In this document: one piece after another, positions 17,706 to 25,499 of the stretch
Layout of the letters: each line of letters begins with the position of its first letter
How positions within the stretch are numbered: the stretch's first letter is position 1
NCBI GenBank assembly: GCA_947499125.1
Contig: CANMMP010000002.1
Coordinates: 1-64,000 of the forward strand
Source: an uncultured Pontibacter sp.
Lineage (GTDB): Bacteria; Bacteroidota; Bacteroidia; Cytophagales; Hymenobacteraceae
Reading direction: 5' to 3'
DNA length: 64,000 nt
Translations under genes and position numbers: made by a program
The notes under the pieces: model-generated
What the model was told of the DNA's origin: nothing
The model's database searches: none
The model's input: the letters and a program-made list of their open reading frames with translations, nothing else

Positions 17706-17789
17706 CTATACACAAACGTCTACCACGAGAGCCCCGCTTAGCTGGACCTTGCAAATATTGGCAAACATGTATGAATAGAAAGTTGTCAT
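17706..17789 (-). CDS. Putative aromatic leader peptide
   Basis: A 27-codon frame starting MTTFYSYMF, with Phe at codons 4 and 9 and Tyr at codons 5 and 7, ends at a TAG at 17706-17708. It overlaps the proposed antiterminator arm (codons 18-21). A ribosome that reaches the stop would cover that arm and allow the downstream terminator; one stalled at the Phe/Tyr codons would leave it free to form the antiterminator. This is the classical attenuation arrangement. Translation is inferred from layout only. Confidence 0.65.
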   Translation of the reverse strand: MTTFYSYMFANICKVQLSGALVVDVCV

Positions 17790-17850
17790 TTTTTATCTTG
17801 ATTGTTGCAATTAAAACTATAAAATCCCGGAAAAGCAATTTTAGCTCAAA

Positions 17851-18822
17851 TTATTTTACTTCTGTATTCTCTTTATCCTTATCAAAAGTCTGAGGTTTTG
17901 GTAACCCGTCTTCTTTTTTAGGGAACAGCAAGGAAGCTATAACTGAAATTGCCAGGATAGTACCAACCACGCCCAGGGCAATACGCATATCGAGGTGATA
18001 AATATCGCTCAGGAGTAATTTAAAGCCAATAAACGCAAGTATAACCGACAAGCCGTAATGCAGGTAATGGAACAGCTGCATAATACCCGCCAGCGCAAAG
18101 TATAAAGCTCTTAAACCCAGCAGGGCAAACACGTTGGAAGTATAAACTATAAACGGATCTTTTGAGATGGCAAGTATAGCCGGGATAGAGTCAGCAGCAA
18201 AAACGATGTCGGTGGTTTCTACCATTATAAGTACCAGGAACAAAGGCGTAGCTACAATTTTGCCATCTATCCGGGTAAAGAATTTACCGCCATCCGAAGT
18301 TTTAGTAAAAGGCAGTTTCTGGCTTACCCAAACTATAAATGGGTTTTGCTCGGGGTGCAGCTCATCATCATTCTTCTGGAAGGCCATTTTTATACCTGTA
18401 AATACCAGGAACGCTCCCAAAAAGTAGATAATGAAGTGGAATTTGGCAATAAGCGCCACACCTACAACTATAAATATTGCCCTGAACACCAGCGCGCCCA
18501 AAATACCCCAGAAAAGTATCTTATGCTGGAATTTAAGCGGAACTTTAAAGTAGTTGAAGATCAGGATAAATACGAAAAGGTTGTCAACGCTCAGCGACTT
18601 CTCTATAAGATAACCTGTTAAAAATTCCAGCGCCGGGGCAGGCCCTTTCCAGTAATATATAAGCACGTTAAAACCTAAGGATAGCGCGATCCAGAAGGCG
18701 CTCCAGCCAAGGGCTTCTTTTATTTTTACTTCATGCTCTTTTCTATGGAATACCAGCAGGTCCAGGGCAAGGAGTAGTAATACAAAGACGTTAAAAAATA
18801 TCCAGAAGTATATGTTATCCAT
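17851..18822 (-). CDS. TerC/Alx family membrane protein
   Basis: A 323-residue integral membrane protein with about nine helices. EKSLSVDNLFVF and VETTDIVFAADSIPA are the hallmark acidic motifs of the TerC family. Characterised relatives (Alx, MeeF/MeeY) export manganese or help load metal onto exported enzymes; tellurite resistance is a historical name. It is upstream of, and on the same strand as, the aromatic leader, with about 60 bp between them. I looked for a yybP-ykoY manganese riboswitch upstream and found none. Confidence 0.9.
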   Translation of the reverse strand: MDNIYFWIFFNVFVLLLLALDLLVFHRKEHEVKIKEALGWSAFWIALSLGFNVLIYYWKGPAPALEFLTGYLIEKSLSVDNLFVFILIFNYFKVPLKFQHKILFWGILGALVFRAIFIVVGVALIAKFHFIIYFLGAFLVFTGIKMAFQKNDDELHPEQNPFIVWVSQKLPFTKTSDGGKFFTRIDGKIVATPLFLVLIMVETTDIVFAADSIPAILAISKDPFIVYTSNVFALLGLRALYFALAGIMQLFHYLHYGLSVILAFIGFKLLLSDIYHLDMRIALGVVGTILAISVIASLLFPKKEDGLPKPQTFDKDKENTEVK

Positions 18823-18985
18823 AAAAGGGTGCGTTCAAAAACTAAAGCCCATAGCGGTAAAACAATGCGTTAAACCCGCTTAAGATAGGTAAAGTTAGTT
18901 TATTTGGATGTAGATACGTAGCGTGTCGCCATGAAATTCTGCCAGAAAGCAGGAATTAAACCCTATACTACGGAAATGGAATATT

Positions 18986-19720
18986 TTAGTAGCGGTCGAA
19001 GTGGCGGAAGAAGCTATTCACTTTCATTTTGAGTACGCCCAGCACCGCTTCCTTAAAAATACCCGACGACATTTTGCTCTGGCCTTTCGTACGATCGGTG
19101 AAGATTATAGGAACCTCTTTTATCTTAAAACCATACTTGTAGGTCAGGAACTTCATCTCGATCTGGAAGGCATAGCCCACGAACCGGATCTTATTGAGTT
19201 GTATGGTCTTTAATACTTTGTGGCGGTAGCATTTAAAGCCGGCCGTAGTATCGGCAATGGGCATACCTGTAATCAGGCGTACATACCAGCTGGCAAACCA
19301 CGACATCAAAACACGGTTCATAGGCCAGTTCACAACGTTTACACCTTGTATATAACGGCTGCCTATAGCCAGGTCAAAGCCATCTATAGCACAGGCATCA
19401 TGCAGCTTTATCAGGTCGTTGGGGTTGTGCGAGAAGTCGGCATCCATCTCAAAAATGTACTCGTAGCCATTGCGCAGGGCATATTTAAAGCCATGTATAT
19501 AAGCAGTGCCCAGGCCAAGTTTGCCGGTGCGTGTTTCGAGGTGCAGGCGATCGGGGTATTCCGGTTGCAGGTCGCGCACAATGTTGGCAGTGCCGTCCGG
19601 GGAGTTATCGTCGATGACCAACAGGTGAAAAGGGTGATCGAGCGACATCACTTTTCTAACTATAGCCTCAATGTTCTCCCGTTCGTTATAGGTAGGGATG
19701 ATCACCAACGATTCATTCAT
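18986..19720 (-). CDS. Polyprenol monophosphomannose synthase-like GT2
   Basis: A 244-residue glycosyltransferase with the compact dolichol-phosphate mannose synthase layout: IIPTYNERENIE at the start, VIDDNSPDGTA near 36, and EMDADFSHNP near 91 as the metal site, plus GSRYIQG and DTTAGFKCYR. It lacks C-terminal membrane helices. It most likely makes a polyprenyl-phosphate sugar, perhaps used for protein or lipid glycosylation; the sugar is not known. A TATATTTG box ends 4 bp before the ATG, suggesting a leaderless transcript. The upstream gene hemG ends 13 bp away. Confidence 0.88.
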   Translation of the reverse strand: MNESLVIIPTYNERENIEAIVRKVMSLDHPFHLLVIDDNSPDGTANIVRDLQPEYPDRLHLETRTGKLGLGTAYIHGFKYALRNGYEYIFEMDADFSHNPNDLIKLHDACAIDGFDLAIGSRYIQGVNVVNWPMNRVLMSWFASWYVRLITGMPIADTTAGFKCYRHKVLKTIQLNKIRFVGYAFQIEMKFLTYKYGFKIKEVPIIFTDRTKGQSKMSSGIFKEAVLGVLKMKVNSFFRHFDRY

Positions 19721-19733
19721 ACCCCAAATATAG

Positions 19734-21077
19734 TTATTCAGCTATTGATGGAGCAGGCCTTTTTAAATTAATTTTAGCAGCCAGCTCCTGGGCGTGCTTT
19801 ATACAGCCTGGCACCGACACGCCAGCCTGCCAGTTGGCAGCAATAAAAAGGCCATCCTGCTCAAGGTTTTCCGCCATGTGGTGAGCGTCCTCAATATGCA
19901 TATCGTACTGCGGAATAGAGTGTTGCCACAGGTGCATATGTTCAAATACAGGCTTGCTGGCCGTAATGCCATACTTTTCGCTGAGTTCCTGATGGACACA
20001 TTCCAGCAATTGCTCCTTATTGGTCAATGCATTTTCAGGGTATTGGGCGCCGCCAACAAAGCTGGTGAACAAGGCCTCGTGCGGGCGGCACCTCCCCTCG
20101 AACAACGAACTTGGCCAGACCGAACCAACCGCAAACGTGCATTCTGCTTTTGGGTGCAGCGCTCCATAGCCATCGAGGGCATGGCGCACATCGCGGCGGT
20201 TATAAATGGTATGTACCACTGCCATGGGCGGGTAATGTATGTTTTGCAGCGCAGCCGCCATCCCCGGGAAAGTATAATGCAACAACTCGGCGGCAGGCAA
20301 CGCAGGTAGGGCCAGCACCAGCATGGTATACTCGCGGGTATCGTATTCGCCGGTGGTGGCGCAGCTTATAATATAGCGGCCCTGGTTGCGGGTTATCATT
20401 TCTACGCGATGGCCTGTGTACAACGATATCAGCTTGCCGGCAATGGCTTTTGGCAAGGTCTGCATGCCGTTTATAAACGAAATGTTATCTGTTGTAAGCG
20501 GATTATTCTTTACCAGGCCTTTCAGTACAGAGCCATAATTGTTTTCCATGTGCTTCAGGGTTGGGAGCACTTTATGGATCAGGAGTTTTTCAGGGTCTCC
20601 GCCAAGCAAACCGCCTATTAAAGGGTTAACACCATACTTCAGAATACCGGGCCCGAACCTACGCTCAAAAAACTGGTTTACAGTTTCGTAATCGATGTCG
20701 GCGGCTGGTACTCTTTTTTCCTGGAGGATGCGCAGTTTTGTGTTCCAGGAGAAAAACGTATTGGAAAGAAGCGAGAAAGGATTGTCGGGCAGTTTTTCGT
20801 AAACGCCATTGCGCAGAATATACCGGTGGTGGGCAGCCTGCGCCGACTGTACTACTTCCGGTTCCAGCTTCAGTTCGCGTATCAGGGCTTGTAGTTGGGG
20901 TGTGCATTGCAGGGCATTGGGGCCAAGCTCCAGTAAGTAGCCCTCCTTTTCTATCGTTTTAATATTGCCACCAACTTCCTCGCTTTCCTCAAACAGGTCG
21001 TATGGTATACCCATTTTTTGTAGGTAATAAGCCAGCGCCAACCCCGATATCCCCGCTCCAATAATCGCCACTCTCAT
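19734..21077 (-). CDS. hemG: Protoporphyrinogen oxidase (HemY/HemG type, FAD)
   Basis: A 447-residue FAD-dependent oxidase. The N-terminus VAIIGAGISGLALAYYL and EESEEVGGNIKT form the dinucleotide-binding fold, and GPNALQ follows as in the protoporphyrinogen IX oxidase family; the C-terminal GLFIAANWQAGVSVPGCI is the second FAD contact. It would oxidise protoporphyrinogen (or coproporphyrinogen) during heme synthesis. Choice between the two substrates cannot be made by eye. Followed on the same strand by the GT2 gene. Confidence 0.9.
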   Translation of the reverse strand: MRVAIIGAGISGLALAYYLQKMGIPYDLFEESEEVGGNIKTIEKEGYLLELGPNALQCTPQLQALIRELKLEPEVVQSAQAAHHRYILRNGVYEKLPDNPFSLLSNTFFSWNTKLRILQEKRVPAADIDYETVNQFFERRFGPGILKYGVNPLIGGLLGGDPEKLLIHKVLPTLKHMENNYGSVLKGLVKNNPLTTDNISFINGMQTLPKAIAGKLISLYTGHRVEMITRNQGRYIISCATTGEYDTREYTMLVLALPALPAAELLHYTFPGMAAALQNIHYPPMAVVHTIYNRRDVRHALDGYGALHPKAECTFAVGSVWPSSLFEGRCRPHEALFTSFVGGAQYPENALTNKEQLLECVHQELSEKYGITASKPVFEHMHLWQHSIPQYDMHIEDAHHMAENLEQDGLFIAANWQAGVSVPGCIKHAQELAAKINLKRPAPSIAE

Positions 21078-21220
21078 ACACTTGTATTTTCTTCCTGCTA
21101 TTGCACTAAAATTTCTTGATTTTTTGCAGAGGGCTTATTAGTATGTACGTTGAGCCCTTGTAAATTGTACCTATATCAACGGTTTATTTTCTATTTTAGC
21201 ATTTTACCAGTTATACTTTT

Positions 21221-21742
21221 ATGCCAAACCAGAAATGTGTGTTCCTGGATCGGGACGGCGTACTGAACCGCGAACGGGGAGATTATACTTATAAACTTGA
21301 TGAGTTTGAAGTGCTGCCACGCGTGCACGAGGCCCTGGCTCTCCTGAAACAAAATGGCTACCTGCTTATAGTTATTACCAACCAGGGCGGAATTGCCAAA
21401 GGGCTGTATACAAAAAAAGATGTAATGGCCTGCCACCAGAAGCTGCAACAAAGCTGCGAAAGTATACTTGATGCCATTTACTACGCGCCCTCTCACCCAA
21501 ACTATAGCGAATCGTTATCGAGAAAACCCGACAGCCTGATGCTGGAACGCGCCATGGCAAAGTATAACATAGACCCAGCCCAAAGCTGGATGATAGGCGA
21601 CTCGTTACGCGACCTGGAGGCTGCCGAAAAAGTAGGCGTTAAAGGTATTCTGGTAGGTGATAAGTATAAACCCGGAACCTACCCGCTGCAACTGAATGAC
21701 CTTTGGGAAGCGGCGCAGGTTATAGTTGGGAGGGGAAATTGA
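21221..21742 (+). CDS. HAD-IIIA phosphatase, GmhB/HisB-N-like, lacking the zinc loop
   Basis: A 173-residue HAD hydrolase. The catalytic motifs are FLDRDGVLN (nucleophile Asp), VITNQGG, SRKPDSLML and MIGDSLRDLEAA. The overall pattern fits D-glycero-D-manno-heptose 1,7-bisphosphate 7-phosphatase or the histidinol-phosphatase half of HisB. The zinc-binding Cys/His loop of those enzymes is replaced: YYAPSHPNYSESLSRKP has no cysteine. Function in heptose synthesis for lipopolysaccharide is plausible but not proven. Single gene, divergent from hemG. Confidence 0.82.
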   Translation: MPNQKCVFLDRDGVLNRERGDYTYKLDEFEVLPRVHEALALLKQNGYLLIVITNQGGIAKGLYTKKDVMACHQKLQQSCESILDAIYYAPSHPNYSESLSRKPDSLMLERAMAKYNIDPAQSWMIGDSLRDLEAAEKVGVKGILVGDKYKPGTYPLQLNDLWEAAQVIVGRGN

Positions 21743-21895
21743 ATTGATTTATTAATCTGTAAGCACAAATTATAACGCTAAAAGCTAATTGTTTAAGGTA
21801 TACATATTTTGTTAAAAAAGCTGACTTACTTGTTGATTGTTAAAATAATACAGAGTTAGAATCAATTAGGTTAGTGACATTAGAAATGAATAGAG

Positions 21896-22588
21896 ATGAA
21901 GGTTAAAACTGTAGACAGTTCACCTAACAAATTAGGAATTTTAAATTTACTGGTAATCGTTTTATCATTATATGTCTTAGGCTCATTGATCGTAGACACA
22001 GTTGTCGTTTTACCTGAGGAAACCTCAGTTTTACTGCAATACATAGACTACGCTATTTGTATTTTCTTCTTTATAGAGTTTTGCTTACGCTTTTACAAGG
22101 CAGAAAGTAAGCTAAAGTTTATGCGTTGGGGCTGGGTTGATCTTATTTCCTGCATCCCAATGGTCGATTATTTAAGAGCTGGAAGGATATTACGTTTAAT
22201 TAGGTTGCTTCGGGTAGTTAGGGCCTTTCGGTCGGTGCAACAATTGGTTAGTTATATTTTCGCTAACAGAGTTAAAGGTGCATTCACTTCAGTATCAATA
22301 CTTGCTATACTTCTGGTAATTTTTTCTGCAATTGCCATCTTACAGGTTGAGACTGGTCCGGAAAGCAATATAAAGACTGCAGAAGATGCTATCTGGTGGG
22401 CATATGTCACAATTACTACTGTTGACTATGGCGATAAATATCCTGTAACTACTGAAGGTAGATTTATTGCAGCAATTTTAATGACAGCAGGTATTGGGTT
22501 ATTTGGGACATTTACAGCCTATATAGCATCCTGGTTTGTAGAAGATAAAGCAACCGAGAAAGTTGAATCTGAAGTTCTGATAAAATAG
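21896..22588 (+). CDS. Voltage-gated-type ion channel with unusual filter
   Basis: A 230-residue six-helix channel. S1-S3 span about 15-92, the voltage sensor S4 is RAGRILRLIRLLRVVRAFR (95-113), and the pore loop carries TTVDYGDKYPVT (174-185). The usual potassium filter is TVGYGD; here the first Gly is Asp177. The GAC codon is clear in the DNA. The flanking 21743-21895 is AT-rich and the gene is more AT-rich than its neighbours, which may mean later acquisition. Ion selectivity is uncertain because of the changed filter. Confidence 0.85.
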   Translation: MKVKTVDSSPNKLGILNLLVIVLSLYVLGSLIVDTVVVLPEETSVLLQYIDYAICIFFFIEFCLRFYKAESKLKFMRWGWVDLISCIPMVDYLRAGRILRLIRLLRVVRAFRSVQQLVSYIFANRVKGAFTSVSILAILLVIFSAIAILQVETGPESNIKTAEDAIWWAYVTITTVDYGDKYPVTTEGRFIAAILMTAGIGLFGTFTAYIASWFVEDKATEKVESEVLIK

Positions 22589-22728
22589 CTAACATTACTT
22601 GCCAGGCGTCTGCTATGCATCACTAACCAGATCATTACACACCCATGAATTTTTATTAGAACACTAACAATAGTTTGCGATATGAACACAGGAATTTAAA
22701 GGGTTGAGTGCTTTAAGAGGTATAAAAT

Positions 22729-22756
22729 AAAAAAACCGGCCATAAGCCGGTTTTAT
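22729..22756 (-). terminator. Terminator of the small lipoprotein gene
   Basis: AAAACCGGC (22732-22740) and GCCGGTTTT (22746-22754) with A/T runs on both sides. It lies 29 bp past the stop of the minus-strand gene and also downstream of the channel gene. Confidence 0.85.
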
Positions 22757-22784
22757 ATTTTTAGGGTGGTAAGCAACTATAAAA

Positions 22785-22961
22785 TTAGCCGTTTACTCTC
22801 TCAGTTGCTGGAGTCTCGTTAGATGCCGATACGCTAACTTTTTCCTTAACAGTAGGATTTTCTACGTTACCCAGGTTATAGTTGTAAGCAGGGCAGTAGG
22901 TTTTGCAGGAAGCCATACCCATAGCCAGGCAAAGCGTACCGAATACTAATAACTTTTTCAT
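22785..22961 (-). CDS. Small secreted lipoprotein, unknown
   Basis: A 58-residue product. MKKLLVFGTLCLAMGMASC is a lipoprotein signal with the modified cysteine at position 19, leaving about 40 residues rich in Val, Thr, Asn and Ser. The start at 22961 is chosen because it gives a normal signal peptide and follows a good promoter. I do not recognise the family. Small lipoproteins of this kind are common in Cytophagales. Confidence 0.75.
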   Translation of the reverse strand: MKKLLVFGTLCLAMGMASCKTYCPAYNYNLGNVENPTVKEKVSVSASNETPATERVNG

Positions 22962-22988
22962 GATGGTGAATTTTTTACGATGGTAGTT

Positions 22989-23018
22989 CAAAAATAAGGG
23001 AAATACAATTAAAGCAAA
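22989..23018 (-). promoter_or_regulatory. Promoter of the small lipoprotein gene
   Basis: TATTTTTG on the minus strand (22989-22996) with TTTG 18 bp upstream (23015-23018). It fits the Bacteroidota consensus; the ATG follows 27 bp after the -7 box. Confidence 0.6.
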
Positions 23019-23054
23019 AACTGTTTACTAAAAAAAATGAAAATAGTGTTTTGC

Positions 23055-24449
23055 TTATACTTCGTAACCCAAGATACGTAACATCGACTCACTTGTTTGC
23101 TCGGGAGCAAATTGCCATGTTTTTATTTCGCCATTTTCGTCTCTGTCTACCAGAATGTGCTGTGGCGACGGAATAAGGCAATGTTTAATGCCACCGTAAC
23201 CGCTAAGCTGCTCCTGGTAAGCGCCCGTATGGAAGAAGCCAATGTAAAGTGGCTCATTTTTAGGGATTTTAGGTAAGAACACCTGGAACGAGTGCATCTC
23301 GGAGTTATAGTAGTCCTGGCTGTCGCAGGTCATGCCACCCAACTGAATTTTACGGTACGACTTATCCCAGTGGTTGATGGAAAGTAACGGCCAGCGTTGG
23401 TTCAGCGCCCAGGCATCCGGAAGGTTAGTAATAAACGATCCGTCTATCATATACCACAGCTCTTTGTCGTTCTGTAGCTTCTCATCCAGGATAGAGTAAA
23501 TATTGGCTGCGCTTTCGCCTACCGTAAAAATACCAAATTCAGTAAAGATGTTTGGCTCCGGCACGCCCTCTTCAGCACAGATACGTTTAATGGTTTTCAG
23601 TATCTCTTCCGTCATGTAACGGTAGTCATACTCCACCTGTATCGATGTCTTTATCGGGAAGCCGCCACCAATATCGATGGTATCCAGTTCAGGGCATATC
23701 TTTTTAACTTCGCAGTACTTATGCACAAAACGGCTCAGTTCCGACCAGTAATACGAGGTGTCTTTTATACCTGAGTTTATAAAGTAGTGCAGCATTTTCA
23801 GTTCAAAACGGTCGTCCGTCTTTATCTGCTGCTCATACAGGTCAATTACGTCGTTATAGCGCACACCCAGGCGCGAAGTATAAAACTCAAACTTTGGTTC
23901 TTCGTCGGAGGCTAGGCGTATACCTAACTTTGCTTTTGTTTTAACATGCTCCTTATAATAGTCTATCTCGCCGAGGTGGTCCAGTATAGGCATGCAGTTC
24001 ACAAAGCCCTCGTTCAGCAGTTCCGAGATCCACTCGCGGTAGCGCTCACGCTTAAACCCATTACAGATAATATACTTGCTCTTATCTATCTTGCCTTTTT
24101 TATAGAGCGCACGCACAATTTGCATGTCGTAACCCGATGAGGTCTCGATGTGCACATCGTTCTTCAGGGCCTCTTCCAGCACAAAAGAGAAATGAGATGC
24201 TTTGGTACAGTAGCAGTAAGTATAAGTGCCCTTATAATCGAGCTTTTCTATACTTTCGTTGAAAAGTTTTTTGGCTCTTTGTATCTGCGAGCCTATTTTT
24301 GGCAGATAAGTTAATTTTAGCGGCGTGCCGTATTGTTTAATAATGTCCATTAACGGAATTCCGTTAAAATGGAGCTCGTTATCCACCACTTTAAATTCGT
24401 CTGTCGGGAAATCAAAGGTCTGGTGGATGAGGTCGGTATATTTATCCAT
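23055..24449 (-). CDS. speA: Arginine decarboxylase, short Bacteroidota type
   Basis: A 464-residue fold-III PLP decarboxylase, shorter than the roughly 650-residue E. coli SpeA. The PLP region YTYCYCTKASHF, HIETSSGYDMQIV, LDTIDIGGGFP and the C-terminal GGMTCDSQDYY (Cys/Asp active-site region) fit the arginine/ornithine/diaminopimelate decarboxylase superfamily. It would make agmatine as the first step of polyamine synthesis. It diverges from the arginase-family gene and argS, so arginine use is grouped here. Substrate call rests on family and context. Confidence 0.85.
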   Translation of the reverse strand: MDKYTDLIHQTFDFPTDEFKVVDNELHFNGIPLMDIIKQYGTPLKLTYLPKIGSQIQRAKKLFNESIEKLDYKGTYTYCYCTKASHFSFVLEEALKNDVHIETSSGYDMQIVRALYKKGKIDKSKYIICNGFKRERYREWISELLNEGFVNCMPILDHLGEIDYYKEHVKTKAKLGIRLASDEEPKFEFYTSRLGVRYNDVIDLYEQQIKTDDRFELKMLHYFINSGIKDTSYYWSELSRFVHKYCEVKKICPELDTIDIGGGFPIKTSIQVEYDYRYMTEEILKTIKRICAEEGVPEPNIFTEFGIFTVGESAANIYSILDEKLQNDKELWYMIDGSFITNLPDAWALNQRWPLLSINHWDKSYRKIQLGGMTCDSQDYYNSEMHSFQVFLPKIPKNEPLYIGFFHTGAYQEQLSGYGGIKHCLIPSPQHILVDRDENGEIKTWQFAPEQTSESMLRILGYEV

Positions 24450-24527
24450 TCTGGTGCTTGTGGGCTTAAGAAAACATGCAATATTGTTCGTTATTTACCA
24501 TCTTTGCAAAAAGTTTGTTTAAAAACT

Positions 24528-25499
24528 ATGAAAAAAGTGAAGCTGATAGAAGTACGCTCTGAACTGGGAGCCGGTACAAGAGGAGCCAGTATGGGGGTAG
24601 ACGCACTTCGTGTTGCCTGTTGGGATAAAGGATCTGATTATTTCAAACGCTTCAACTCTGTCAGTGTTCAGGACTTAAATTATACCTTATTTGATAAGGA
24701 CCTTTTCCCGAATGCCCACCGCATAGATAGCATACTTACCGTTCAGAAAAACATAGCCAACACAGTAGAGCAAACTATAGCCATGGAAATGTTTCCGTTG
24801 GTGCTCTCCGGCGACCACTCTAACGCACACGGAACTATAGCCGGTGTAAAAGCCGCTTATCCCGATAAAAAACTGGGCGTGATATGGATAGATGCGCATG
24901 CCGATATTCACTCTCCTTATACTTCGCCGTCGGGCAACGTGCATGGTATGCCGCTCGCCATGGCCCTTAACATCGATAACATGGAGCGCCAGATAAATGA
25001 GCCGGCTCCTGAAACGGTTTTCTTCTGGAATTCGCTTAAGAAACTGGGTTTTGATGGTCCTAAACTGGAGCCGCAGCACCTGGTTTACATTGTAGTGCGC
25101 GACACCGAAGAGCCCGAAGATTTCTTGATGGCAAAGCACGGCATCAAGAATTTTACCTACGCCGAATTGAATGAGAAAGGCGTAGCGCGCGTGGCCGAAG
25201 AAGCCCTGGAGCGCCTGAAGGACTGCGATATTATCTATGTGTCGTTTGACGTAGACAGCCTGGACTCGAAGTTCTCGAAAGGAACAGGAACACCTGTTGA
25301 GATTGGTTTGACTGTAGAGCAGGCCAAAGAGCTGAACTACCTGTTGCTCCAGGATCCGCGTATAGTGTGTTACGAAATGACGGAGATCAACCCGACCCTG
25401 GACACCGAAAACACCATGGCCGAGAACGCTTTCGACATACTGGAGACTGCTACAGAAGCTATTTTAAAAAAAGAATCTAAAAGTACAGCAAAACTATAA
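24528..25499 (+). CDS. Arginase/agmatinase family ureohydrolase
   Basis: A 323-residue ureohydrolase. The binuclear manganese motifs are SGDHSNAHG, IDAHADIHSP and SFDVDSLDSKF. SGNVHGMPLA is closer to arginase than to agmatinase. It would cleave arginine to ornithine and urea, or agmatine to putrescine and urea if it works with the divergent speA. The start at 24528 (MKKVKLIEVRSELGAG) is chosen over an upstream frame that overlaps speA. argS begins one base after its stop codon, so the two form an operon. Confidence 0.88.
   Translation: MKKVKLIEVRSELGAGTRGASMGVDALRVACWDKGSDYFKRFNSVSVQDLNYTLFDKDLFPNAHRIDSILTVQKNIANTVEQTIAMEMFPLVLSGDHSNAHGTIAGVKAAYPDKKLGVIWIDAHADIHSPYTSPSGNVHGMPLAMALNIDNMERQINEPAPETVFFWNSLKKLGFDGPKLEPQHLVYIVVRDTEEPEDFLMAKHGIKNFTYAELNEKGVARVAEEALERLKDCDIIYVSFDVDSLDSKFSKGTGTPVEIGLTVEQAKELNYLLLQDPRIVCYEMTEINPTLDTENTMAENAFDILETATEAILKKESKSTAKL

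Noticed and set aside
18823..18985. yybP-ykoY manganese riboswitch upstream of terC
   Set aside because: None of the conserved internal-loop sequences of that riboswitch could be found on the minus strand.
24369..24527. N-terminal extension of the arginase-family gene
   Set aside because: It overlaps the start of divergent speA, and the residues are not conserved in ureohydrolases.
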